DNA of 64,000 nucleotides from assembly GCA_036320915.1 (NCBI GenBank), contig JAXBDG010000001.1:2232001-2296000 (forward strand). Reading direction: 5' to 3'. The notes under the pieces are model-generated. The model ran no database searches, was not told the DNA's origin, and saw only the letters and a list, made by a program, of their open reading frames with translations. Of the stretch, positions 48,749 through 60,930 are shown piece after piece. The first letter of the stretch is position 1. Each line of letters opens with the position of its first letter. The DNA comes from Linnemannia elongata. Taxonomy: Eukaryota; Mortierellomycota; Mortierellomycetes; Mortierellales; Mortierellaceae. A program made the translations under genes and the position numbers.

Positions 48749-50165
48749 TTATTTCTTCATGTAGATCATCATGCGAACACGGTCCCTGCGCTCCTTTTCC
48801 GCCTTTTTCCTGTAGTCGTCGGCGTTGAGAGGGACTCTTCGATCTGACTATTAGTTAGTATGAATAAGAAGAGAGGTGCAAATTGGTTAGACAAATGTGA
48901 CTGACGATCGGCAACAAGACCTCGTATCGCACATCCAGCAATGGCCAAAGATTGGTCCGTTGAACATACATACCTTGGCAATGGGTTTGGCGCGACTCTT
49001 TTCAATCTCCTCAAAGGTATGTGTAACAAGTTTCTTGCTGGTTCCAGCAGCGCCGAGTGCGAGACGATCGTGTTTAAGACGTGTCGCGACTGGATGTCGA
49101 GCACCCTGTCCTTCTGCGCCCAATCCCTTTTCGTACTCCCATCCACTGTTCACCAGCATCCTGAATCCTTTGTTTTCCTAATATATTGATCATAAAGGTT
49201 GAAAAAATACGTCAGTTGTTACTCGGCTTCGAAAATGAAAAATGCGAGGTATTGAAACTGTAGGCATACGGCGAGAGGCAAGTTTTAATTACTTACATGA
49301 CCAAGGGTCAAGGTATCGATAGGCTTGACGGGCAACTCTTGTGACATGAGGTGGGCGGTCCCACGTCGATGCCGATCCAGATCATCTTTCCGCACCTCCA
49401 TCTGACAAGATTCACAAAGAACATATCCCTCGGCGACTGCCCTCTGGGGCGGTGATATTGAGTCGGTGGTTGTTGATTCTGATGGGATGGCGTGACTCCA
49501 GTTCCTCCGTACAATTTCGTCCGACGTTACTTGTTTGCTCTGTGGTGTTGGTTTTGTCGATGTACTTGAGGCTATGCTTGATTCTGGTAGGTGTAAAGTA
49601 GTGCTTGATAGTGCGGTTGGCTGCGGTAGTGGCACAGTCGGTTTTGACAGAGGCGCTGCAGATAATGTGGTATTAGATCCTGGTATTGACGAGTTGCTCA
49701 TTGATCCAGGATGTGCCGTTGGAGTTGATGTCACTGTTCCTGATAGTGACGATGACTTTGTTGGTTTTGATACTTGTTCGAGGACGTTGGGTTTCCTCCG
49801 CCGCACAGGCTGCGATTCGGTCTTTGGCATAGCCAGAACAGACTTGTAGAACTAATAATAGGTTGAAGTAATTACAAGCAGGAGAAACAGGTTAGGTTAG
49901 TATGCGTGTCCAAAGATGGTGCAGTTGTAAAGGGTGTTTTCATCCGTCGAAAGGACATGTAGTCTGGTTGAAACTGACTGACTATACGTCGTACCTCTCG
50001 GATTTCGTTGACGTCCTCCTCCCTGCTGCGAGTACTTGAAGTTGAAGCTGTCGGGTTGTTGTTCATGGAGAGTGACCCGCTGGGGACAAAGACGATATCC
50101 TTGTAGTAGGTTCCTGATTCGTCCTTACGGAGGACTCTGTTGTTCCCGACTTTTCTGTGTTTCAT
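48749..50165 (-). CDS. GPANK1: G-patch and C2H2-type zinc finger protein (GPANK1-like)
   Basis: Four exons, 50165-49995, 49851-49297, 49177-48974 and 48847-48749, give 342 residues in frame. Exon 1 ends in NEIRE and is joined to FYKSVLAMPK, like the R-x-F-Y-x-x-L motif of human GPANK1. After a Ser/Thr/Pro-rich linker comes a zinc finger, CESCQMEVRKDDLDRHRRGTAH, then the G-patch (GFRMLVNSGWEYEKGLGAEG, with GARHPVATRLKHDRLALG) and a basic C-terminal helix (DDYRKKAEKERRDRVRM). The order finger, G-patch, basic helix equals the C-terminal half of GPANK1. The ankyrin repeats of the animal protein are absent. G-patch proteins usually activate DEAH helicases in splicing or ribosome assembly; the partner here is unknown. 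Confidence 0.85.
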
Positions 50166-51010
50166 TGCTCTGTGCTGAGGCTGTGAGGTTTGGTGATGAG
50201 TCCTGGTATGTGTTGATGATTAAAGAAGGAGAAGGAGGCGTGCATTGTCGGCGGACCTTTTTTTTTTTTTGTCATGTTGGCCACCAATTCGAGTGCGAAG
50301 CAGTCACCCAGCCATTTTATTTTTTTTTAAAGTGTATTGCGGCACCTTCGCGTTGAGGACAAAGGAAGGAGGGATAGGATTCAATGTTATTGACGCTACA
50401 GGCAAGACTAAGGACTAATAGAAAAGAAAAGAAGAAGACAGGTGGCCAATTGCTTTGTTGTTCATTTGATGTATCCAGCTGTCTTGTTCAGGTCGGCAAG
50501 GAATGTCGTTCATATTTCTTTTCGTTATTATGTTCATTCTGAACTGGACCGACGCGCCTTTTTATTTTTTATTGTTCGTTGTTATTCATGTTTATGTGGA
50601 TCCTTATCTTCGAACCTTTCTATGTTGGTGAAAATGTAAGGAAAACCTGCAGGCAGAGGAGAAGCACGAGCAAGGAGTGAAGAGTAAGACGAAGAAGTAG
50701 AAGAAAGCGAGACGACGATCGATTGCGTGTGTATGCATATCGTTGTAGTGCAGTAAGTAGTAGTAGTAGTGTAGCAGAGTAGAACAGTGTGTGTCTATGT
50801 CTCTTGCCAGATTGGAGGAGTGTCTGTGTGTTTCTCGATTATGTATTAATAGCGAAGAGTGTGACCCATGGGATGGAATAGCTAAGTTGCTGTTGCTGCA
50901 GTTCCCTCGCTCTCTCTCTCTCTCTCTCGTCCCACCCCTCCTCTGTCTTTTTACCATCCTTTCCCTCTTCTGTACCCTTTGTCCTCTTCTTCCTTTCTTC
51001 TTCTTTCCTC

Positions 51011-51084
<74 letters not shown>

Positions 51085-51459
51085 TTCTTTCTCTCTTTCT
51101 CTCTCTCTCTTTCGTCTCCTGGTTCTCTCCAACCATCATCCCCCTTCCCTTTTCTATTTCCCCTTCGTTCCCTTCCTCCTTTACTTCTTTCTTTCCCCTG
51201 CTCCTCTTCTATTCTCCACTCCTCCTCCTCCCCCTCCTCCTCCTCCTCCTCCTCCTCTCTACTCTACTTCCCCATTGAGACATACGCCCATTGCTCACAC
51301 CATCTCTTTTTGACTTACTCATTCACTTGCAGTACATTCACTCACATACACTCCCACCCATAAGGGCAGTCTTCGCCACCTGTCTCCTTCTTCCCCTTCG
51401 TCCGAACCCAACCTAGCAGACTCCTCCTCGACAACGACCCGACACTGTCCTCCTTGCCT
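50166..51459. other. Divergent region with long CT microsatellites
   Basis: About 1.3 kb before the transporter gene. CT repeats at 50907-50928 and 51016-51110 give long Ser-Leu or Glu-Arg frames on either strand, which I reject as coding. A CTC-repeat lies at 51225-51256. No gene. Confidence 0.6.
51016..51110. repeat. (CT)n microsatellite, interrupted
   Basis: Nearly 100 bases of CT dinucleotide with TTTC interruptions, in the promoter or leader region of the transporter gene. Confidence 0.95.
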
Positions 51460-54400
51460 ATGGCTGCCACAGTGACAGCCTTCCCGCTGGGTCAACAACA
51501 GCAACAACAACCTCAACAGCAACAACAACCACAACAACACTTCCAGTCAACTAAAGGCTCTCGTCAATCGGTCAGGGCATCCGTCGTTGGCACCGCCAAT
51601 ATTGCTGGTGCAGCTGCGTCTCCTTTTTCTTCATCTTCTTCTTCTGGTGCTACATCCACTACCGGGGCTGTTACGACAGCCCTTCCTAATACTTCCACGG
51701 CAATCAATGGTAGTTCTGTTCCTGTCTCTGTAGGCGCGTTCTTTGACTCCCTCGCGACTGCCGACCAGCAAAGTCCCACAGACGACGCGCCCTTGTCTGT
51801 CCACATAAAGCAACTCCCCACTCCTAGAACCTCTATGTCCTCGGGCACCAACTCTCCTCCAGAGGGAGTCTCGCCCAACTTGCACTCGCACTCTCGTTCT
51901 CAGTCCCAGTCCCAGTCGTCCCACACTCTGCTCCAAACACCAACCCACACTCGTCACCAAAGTAGTTCCCAATTCCATTCGTCTTCGTCCTTTCACACCC
52001 CTTCCAACTCTGAAAACCAAAGCACCCTTGCTTCTACACCTTCCGCCCACCACCACGGCGACAACGAACATGATCACCACAACGTCAATGGCAACAGTCT
52101 GCTCCATACTCGGTCGCCTCTGGTCACTATGAGCTCGCCCTCTCCCGTCCCTGGCTCAAAGCCTTCATTGGCTCACTTGGATACCACCCCTGCTTCGCTC
52201 CTGTCAACAAACTCGGCTCTTCAAGCGGGCATGTCATCTGCAACGCTCGGGTCCAACCTGTTTAATGTGGGAGGGACGGGAGCGGGAGGTATAATAGCAG
52301 GAGGACCCGGCGTTTCTACCTCCACAGCAACATCTCCTTCGTCTAACACTCTAGGCGGTCGTGCAGTGTTTCAGAGTTTCCACCAACACGAGTTTGAGTC
52401 CCAACAGCAGCAGCAATATCAACAGGACCAGCTTGAGAATGAAAGAGAACAGCAAAAAAAGAATGCTCGATCTGCGATCCAGAGCGTCTCTGTCTTTTTG
52501 CCCCCTGCACTCAACCAGTCCCTGACCAAGGTCGTTCAATCGGCAAAGGACGCAGTCTCGCCCTCGTCCCCCCACAGCAAAACTTCGCTTCCCTTTGGGC
52601 GTCATGCTGGCACGTCGTCCTCCTCGGGGCTCTCGGATATAGGTGTAGGCATAAATGGAATGAACATGGGCATGGGCGGGAGCGGAGTACCTGTCAGCAG
52701 TGCCTATGCCCCGCGGTCGACCGCAACCTCGTTGAGACAGCGACTACTCAACCCGGGCTCGTTGATGCAGGTCCTCAAGCTGCCTTTGATCTGTCTCTCC
52801 TGGTACATGTCTTCAGCAGTGACCAACAACATTGGCAAGCAGATCATGAACCAGTTCCGGTACCCCGTCACACTGACATTTGTCCAGTTCTGGTTCGTCT
52901 CGATCTTTTGTTACATGGCTGCAGCAGGATTCAGCATGACAAGAATTCGGCCCCCTACCAGAGGCATTATTGAGATGACGGCCCCCCTGGTCGGATTTCA
53001 GGTTGTTGGTCATGTCTTTTCCAGTGTTGCCATCAGTCGTGTTCCCTTGAGCGTCGTCCACACTGTCAAGGTACGCAACTTCGCGAAGGTTCCTTTATCC
53101 GTTTTTAGATAAGGGCAATTGGTTCTTGTTTGACAGTGCCTGCATATTTTTTTGGGATTCGAGTATAAGAAAAGTATGCGACTCGGATGGGGGGTGGGGA
53201 GCGATAATCCCTGGTTATTCCATTCTGGGGTCAGGCCAAGGAATGAGAAACGAGGTGTGCGATGAAGACGAAGCTCCTCTGGGTCACGACTCTGGGAATC
53301 TGAGCGCAGGAGGAGAATCCATTGGACACCATCGGACCATCTTGGTTTCATAACATACATCCGGGGGGGAATTGTTGTATGGATCGGATCGTTATGACCG
53401 ATGAATCGATAGGAGTACGGGAACTGGAGTAGAAAGAATGCTGGTTTATTATCGATGGGCTGAGAGGGACGACCTGGAGTAGCCAATTCTATGCCCCCCT
53501 GCATCAGGGATAAGTAGGCGGGAGAATTCCTTCAAAGAAGTGAAGAATCATCGTCATAACTGTGCTCACTTTTTTCTCTTTTTTTGCTTTGTGTGCTTTG
53601 TTGTTATTGTTTGTATGTGCATGTTTGTGTTCACCCTTGAATTCCCTTTTTCAGACTGCACGCGGTCAGATGAAGTGTAATGAGTGGAATGGCACAATGT
53701 GTGTGCTGCTTTTCCAGTTTTTCTGACAAGCACGCATGGAAGGAAGGCGAGAGAACATAATGCTAACATCTATTTATACACCCACCCATAACCCTCTCTC
53801 TCGCTAGGCATTGACCCCACTGTTTACTGTTCTGTTTTATCGAGTTGTCCTCGGAACGACCTATAGCAAGGCAACCTACCTGTCGCTCGTGCCCCTGACA
53901 GCGGGAGTGATGTTGGCTTGCCGCATGTCACTCGAGTTCAACAACCTGGTCGGATTGACCTCGGCCCTTCTGTCGACGTTGGTGTTTGTTATGCAGAACG
54001 TGTTTACGAAAAAGATTCTCTCGGGCAATAAGGGCAAACAGGCGCAGTCGTCTCATGAGGAGCATGGAATGGGAGGATTGGGCAACAAAGAATCGATCTC
54101 AGCCCCTGGATCGGACCCTGTCGATGCAGTGTTGGGAGGACATCATGGCCCGAGCCAGAAGCTGGACAAGATCAACATTTTGTTTTACTCAGCCACCATG
54201 GCGGCTATCTGCATGATTCCGATGTGGCTCTACACTGAGGGCTGGCATCTGATGTTCTCGGAGGATCCATTGGGTCATGAGTCAGGATCGACGGGGACGT
54301 GGACCGGGATCAGTTGGTTGCTCTTCCTCAACGGTGTGTCGCACTTTTTCCAAAACTTTTTAGCCTTCTCGGTGTTGGCTTTGACGTCTCCGGTCACTTA

Positions 54401-54686
54401 CTCGATCGCGTCGTTGATTAAGCGGATTGTGGTGATTGTGGCGAGTATTATCTATTTCCACCAAACGTTGGGATTGACGCAGTGGACGGGAGTCTGTATG
54501 ACGTTCTGGGGCCTGTGGATGTACAACTCTGCCAAGAATGCGGCCAAGGTCAACCCTGCGAGTAGTATTTTGGCGAGTACCAAGGTTGGAAGGCGAATGT
54601 CGAGGCGGTTTGGAAGGGGGCTTTTGGATCCTGAGGTTGTTGGTGATGGACCTAACCCACGGAGCAAAGTTGGCTTCATGGTCTAG
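51460..54686 (+). CDS. SLY41: SLY41-like transporter (SLC35/TPT drug-metabolite transporter fold)
   Basis: Exons 51460-53070 and 53808-54686 join VVHTVK to ALTPLFTVLFYRVVLG, a hallmark of the triose-phosphate-transporter-like family, giving 829 residues. The first ATG is used; an upstream TTG in the same frame is ignored. Residues 1-430 are a Gln/Ser/Thr/His-rich low-complexity region. The membrane part begins near residue 440 (LKLPLICLSWYMSSAVTNNI GKQIMNQFRYPVT pattern) and holds about ten segments, ending YFHQTLGLTQWTGVCMTFWG. Loop Lys residues KALTP and KR in IASLIKRI are typical. Yeast Sly41 is an ER/Golgi protein that suppresses loss of Ypt1. The substrate is unproved. The intron is 737 nt, long for this genome. 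A second loop insert (about 605-645) is Gly/Ser/His-rich. Confidence 0.86.
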
Positions 54687-55327
54687 TTTTTTATTGTTTT
54701 CTTTTTTTTTTTCTTTTTTCTTGTTGTAGAGTCATATTATCAAATAGAATATTGTCTATGGAAAGACCCTTGCTTTGTATATCCATGCCACGTTTTTTTG
54801 AGGTGGGGGGTTTTTTTATAATGTTATGAGTACGTGCTAATACTAGATAAGGGATAATGAAGAAACGGCTAGGGCGTGTGAAAATGGTTGGATGATAAAG
54901 ATTAAAAAGAGAAATTGGCGGCAGAACTAATTGCCCGACTCTCTTGCTCATCATTATTGTTCTGTGTCTTCCTGTCTGTGGATGAACCTGGGCTGCGCAC
55001 AATCATTTTGTTTGTTCTCGTTGAAAAAAAAAAAAAAAAAAGGTAATGACAAGTCCAAACCCTTCAGAAGGTCAATGCGAAAAAATATAAAAAAAAAAAG
55101 GGTTGATTGTTATCAACTTTCAAGATGATGAATTACCGGTCAATTTCCCTTACCTACGTAGTTCTTAGCCTCCATGTTTCTCGTAAGCAAAAAAAAGACA
55201 TTTGCAGACCACATATGCTTGTGAAAATCATGGACATTAGAATGTAGAACCCCTCCTCCTCCTCTTCGCTGTCTGAACAATGCACTAAAAATAGACGAGC
55301 TGAGCGGTGGTCTGTTTCGCATTCATC

Positions 55328-55358
<31 letters not shown>

Positions 55359-58175
55359 CATGCTAAGAGACATTTGGATAGTGTGTGTGTGGGGGGTTGA
55401 TGTTCGCCCATCATTACCCAGCCTCCAGGTAAAAAAAAATGGATCCATCTTCCCGGGTCCCAGCTTGATTTTTTGTTTTTTTTCTGCAAGTTCTTCAAGA
55501 TGAGATGCGTTGTCTGTGCACACGATCGGTCATTGTGTGAAGGCAATTGAAACTTGAGATCGAGTGTGCAATTTCGCTACCCTTCTCCTTCAACAATGAG
55601 GGTAGGGAGGAAATGATACTAGGAAAATACGAAGTTTGAGCGCGAAAAAAATGGATATCCTCGCCTCTCGATTAACCTACCCTTCCCATTCGCTAACTAA
55701 CCTTCTTTCCTTCCCTAGTTTATGGTCCTTCTCCCAGTCGTTCCATTACCCCCGTTCCTCTGCCCCCTCCTCCCCTTACTCCTTCTCCCACTGTACCCCT
55801 TTTCTTACTTCTTTCTTCTTTCTAGGGCGCGCGCGCGTGCTGTTGTTTTTGAATGTTTACCGACAATAGCATGGTATGATCGGAAAGGGGAGGGGGGGGG
55901 ACAAGGGGGCAAGGGATAAGAAGAGAACAGAACTTATGCCAGAGTGAGCTGGATGTCTCAACCACCAACCGATTGATCACGGTAACCAACCACCTCCAGT
56001 CGCAGAATGTGTACTGCCTGCCAAATGGTAAAGGGGACAAGGGTCAAGGGGGACAACAACATGCAACAGGGCCACATATACCACCAAAGAGAGAGAAGGA
56101 GAAAAGGGAAAAAATAAGGGTGAAGGATAATTGATGTCATGAATTGGGACATGGTGTGTGTGAACGTGTATATCCTGTGGTTGTTCATTGTCATGACCAT
56201 GATGGTTGTGATGGTGTCATGCCATGGCTGATGGGATGGATGGTATTTGGCGTAGAGTATGGATAAAGGAGGTGAAAAGAAAAAAGGGAGGAGGCTGTAT
56301 GTATTATTTTTTTTTCTTCCATGGAATCTCCAGAAAACTCATCCTTTCCCCCCTTGTTCGAACCCTCACTCTCGATCGCCGACCCAAAAAAAAACACAAA
56401 ACATAAGGATACCAAAAGCAAAATTAGCCTATTGATTTCATTCACGACAAGGCAGGGGATAAATAAAAACAAGTAAATAAACGACAGGTGGGTGAGCAGT
56501 TCATTGCGTTTGACACATACAAGTCTAGAGAATTGTAATAAGTGCTTTGTCAGGCGGAAAACATGATAAGTGGGAAGGTTTAGAGGATGCACAAAATAAA
56601 TGTGAGAGCGTGTACTTTCACAGAACTAGTTTAGGTGAAAAGAGGGTTTTTGGAGATGGTATGCTCTTCCCCTTCCCTTCTCAGCACGTGTAACTGGGGG
56701 TTGGAGAAAGAGAAATGAAAAAAAAAAAAAAAAAAAAAAAAAAATCGCGGTCTGAGAACGGAGATCTTGACCCTTTCACGAAAAATAAAAAGAAAGACCT
56801 GAATAATGCAAACGAAGAATGGACGCGTCTATTCTGAAGATTTTTTTTTCTTAAAGGAACGGGTGTGAACAAGTGATTCTTGTTCAGATGGTATGTTGTT
56901 GTCCAGACTCAACGTTCATTATGTGTTTTAATTCTTTCAGACACTCTCTTCATACCCGTTGCAGGCTGTCTCTCTCTCTCTCATATATCAATCAATCGTT
57001 CAGAAGGTGGTTTTCATATTTGCAATGTTTGCTTGGCTGCATGCTCAATTCTCAACGCCCTCTTATTTTATTTTTTTGTCTCTTGATCCCTTACCCGTGC
57101 TATGTCTTTTTGTCTCCAGTTGACTTGACCTTGCAGGCATTTACCATCAGCTAGTACCTTCCCCCCCCTCTTTTGTGACACCCTGGAACGGTCAATTCAA
57201 TAAAAGTCGACAAGTCAGAAGGCATGTTTTGGGCTTTTGGGTCAACGCCAGCAAAAAAACAGTGATAACAGCCATCGAAATATTTTCTTGTTTGTCAGTC
57301 GGAACAAGTGTCCTCCCGAAAAGGATGAAGCGGCGGCAAATGATTGCTTGCCATGCAAAAGTGTATGTATGTGCGGGCTGAAAGAGAAAAATAGAGAGCG
57401 CAGACTGGTGTTTGTTGAGAAGGAAGAGGGTATTCATAGAAATAAAAAAAGGGTAAGGCTGACCATTTTTTTTGAACAGCAGACAAACAGACAAACAAAC
57501 AGACAGCCAGTGCGTGAGTATGTGAGTGAATGACAATTCATGGACACCTCATGAACAAGAGAGAGTGAATGATATAACGACGATGATGGATAGCATTGAC
57601 AAAAAAAAAAAAAAAAAAAAAAAGCAAAAGAGAAAAGAGAGAGGAGGAAAGGGAAAAAAGAAGAGAAAGAAGAGGACCCTCGCTCACTTATCCTGCCAAG
57701 AAGAAGAATCGCAACAGCGCCCCGTCTTTTTTTATTTTTATTTCTGCCTTCCCTTTGTCCACCTCTTTCGTCTCTCTCTCTCTCTCTTTTCACCTCTTTA
57801 TTCTTTTACTTTGCCTCCTCCCTCCGTCCTTCCCTCCATCTGCACTTTGCCATCTCTCCCTCCCTTCCCTTCCCTTCTTAATCTCTACCCCCTCTTCCTC
57901 CACTAGACAATCCTCTCCTCCTCCTCCTCCTCCTTTTCTTCCTCCTCCACACTCATCTCCATTCTTCACTTTATTTTTCATATTCTTCTACTCCACTCCT
58001 TTTTCACCTCATGGACACCCTCTTCCCATAATCACTTCCTCCTTTCCTCTTAACGACAGACTGACAACCAGACTGGCCCCATTCCCGTCTGCCCGGCTCA
58101 CTCTCACACTCAAACACACACATTCTCCCTCTCCTTCCTTTATTATAATAACACCACCGCCATAGCCACGGAGCC
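54687..58175. other. Gene-poor region (3.5 kb) rich in homopolymers
   Basis: No frame that I can support. Homopolymers: A18 at 55024-55041, T29 at 55330-55358, A27 at 56718-56744 and A23 at 57601-57623. CT-rich leader sequence of the flippase gene starts near 57730. Short frames are poly-Lys, Ser/Pro/Leu or similar base-bias products. Confidence 0.55.
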
Positions 58176-58421
58176 ATGGTGAACCCCCTCCGGAAGGTCT
58201 ACAACAAGACCCCATGGGAGCAAAAACGACTCAGCAAACCCCTCTCTGACCCAAACTACTTTGCAACCCCACTCCAACAGTCTACCATCTATGAACACGA
58301 CGATCAACAACAAGATCAACACCATGAACAACAAGAACAAGACCAGAGTTTGAACTCCACTACACCACCACTCCAGCGCCAAGTCTCTATAGCACTTCCT
58401 CCCAACAGCAATAGCAGTGGC

Positions 58422-58460
<39 letters not shown>

Positions 58461-60899
58461 AACAACAATAACAATGGCACATCCAACAGCGAGCCGGTGC
58501 GCCGGGGAATGACACGGGCAGATACAAAGATCTCGCTCCGCAAGTCCAAAAAGGAGTCTCGTCGAGTGTTTGTCAACATCCCTCCTCCAGCGCAGTATCT
58601 CGACAAGAACGGCCTTCCAAAGCTCACCTTTGGTTCCAATCGTATCAACACCGCCAAATACACCACCCTCACTTTTTTGCCAAAGAACCTGTTTGAGCAA
58701 TTCCGCAGAGTCGCCAATATGTTTTTCCTGTTTATGGCCATCATCCAGCTCACCCCCATTTTCACCGTCGGCTCGCCCTTCCTCACCGTCTTCCCCCTCT
58801 GCTTCGTCGTCGGTGTCACCGCCATCAAAGACGGCTTCGAGGACTACAAGCGCCACGTCGAGGACCGCAACTTCAACCAGCGCCTCTGCCTGCAGCTCAA
58901 AAATGTCGTCAACTACAATTACCCGACCGCCGCCTACATGGCCGCACAGAAGAACAAGAGCCTCCCAGCGAGAGCATGGGCTGGTCTCGTCCATGGCGTC
59001 AGCAATACTACCATGACAACTCTGAGAGCTCTGAAACTGTCCAAGAAACCGCCACCCCAAGACAACTTTCCTCAGTTGGATCTGAACCAGCTCGACATCG
59101 ATCCCTCCAACGTGCAACAACAGACACAGAATGATGCCGCCAACGACAGTTCGACAGGACCCCAGCCCGAGTTTGTCAAGGAGCAATGGCACAATCTTCG
59201 CGTCGGAGACTTTATCATGCTCAAGAACAATCAAGCCGTCCCCGCCGACGCCATCATCCTCTCCACCTCCGAGGCCGAGGGCTCTTGTTTCATTGAGACA
59301 AAGGATCTGGACGGCGAGACTAACCTCAAGACACGCATGTCGCTCCATGAAACCTCAAAGTACAACACCGCCCGCCGCTGCAACCGACTCAAGTTCTACG
59401 TTGACATGGAACCCATCAATGCTAATTTGTTCACCTTCAACGGCTCCCTCACAATGCTGGCCAAGAAGCGTCGCCCCGCCAACCTGCCACCAGGACACTC
59501 TACCGGACCTCCAGGAAACAACCGCTTCAGTCACTATGCGCCCTCGATCACCTCCAGTATGATGTCCAGTGTTCGTGGATCCATGGATGAAAATGACGCC
59601 TACAGGGAAACGTTTGAGCAGGGATACGGAAACTCCTCATCTGCCGACGGCGCAGCCGAGCCTGCTCAGAGTGGAACCAGTGCCTCCGACTATGCACGTC
59701 TCCACAAATCGCCTTCGCAGAAGAGACGATCCCGCCTATCCGGCTCTCAATCGCATTCTCATGGCGATCATACTTCACCCAACTCTCCTACAGTGCAAGA
59801 TGGCGTAATGTATTCTGCAGGAGACAAGCAGGAGTACGAGGAGCCCTCAGAGTTATACCAGGACGACCAACATCCTGGAGCAGAATCATCCCTTCGTCCT
59901 ACTACATCCAAGCGCGGCAGTCTCCACAGAACCGCCACTGCCGTGAGCATGGCCGGCGCCAGTGATATGGCCAAGAGTGTTCTTAGGTCCAATTACGAGC
60001 AGCAGTTTCAGCAGCAGCAACAACAGCATGGGGCTTCACCCCGTAGACAAGAATCGTCTGCAGCCGGCACTGGCGCGGTTGCCAGCCCCCACGATTCCGA
60101 CCCTTCCAAGAGCAACTGCCCCTACAAGGAGACCACCATCCCTGTCGACATCAACAACATGCTGCTGCGTGGACATGTCATTCGTAACACTCATTGGGTC
60201 ATTGCTGTCATTGTTGCCACTGGTACAGATACCAAGATCATGTTGAACTCTGGTGAAACCCCAAGCAAGCGCAGTCGTATCGAGAAAACCATGAACATTC
60301 AGGTATGTCATTTTCTTGGTTTTATTTTGCGTTTTTATTTTTGTGTTTGGTTTGTTAGCATGCGCCCACAACAATTGTAACAAAGACAAGCTGTAACTAA
60401 CAACCGCGTTATTACATGACCACTACCCCCCCTCCCTTTCCCTAGGTTGCTATCAATTTTGGCATCCTGCTTTTGCTCTGTGTTGTCTGTGCAGTGGGAT
60501 CGAGTATCTACGACCACAAGTGGCAAGGCACAGGGGCTGAACAGTTATGGAATCAATCGGCTCGTGGAATGACTATCGAAGGTGTTGTTACATTCTTGTA
60601 AGTCTCTCACCGTTAAACATGAAACGGGGAATTATTGTAATTATTCTCCGCGACCATATATATATATATATGTATACATTGGAAAGGCTTGTTTCTAACT
60701 TTATATATATTCCATGCGTTTGCTACAGTACGAGTTTGATTATTTTCCAAAACATTATCCCCATCTCCCTGTACATCTCCATCGAGTTCGTCAAGACCTT
60801 CCAGGCGTACTTTATCTGGCAAGACAGCGACATGTATGACATTGAGCTGGACCAATTCTGCACCCCAAAGACTGTAAGTGACCCTGCACCCTTTCTTGT

Positions 60900-60930
<31 letters not shown>

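Noticed and set aside
50839..51132. Glu/Arg-rich frame on the minus strand and Ser/Leu-rich frame on the plus strand
   Set aside because: Both are translations of the CT/GA microsatellite and have no other content.
58143..59348. 401-codon frame antisense to the flippase
   Set aside because: Mirror of conserved P4-ATPase coding sequence and the AAC repeat; Val/Gly/Leu content follows from the sense codons.
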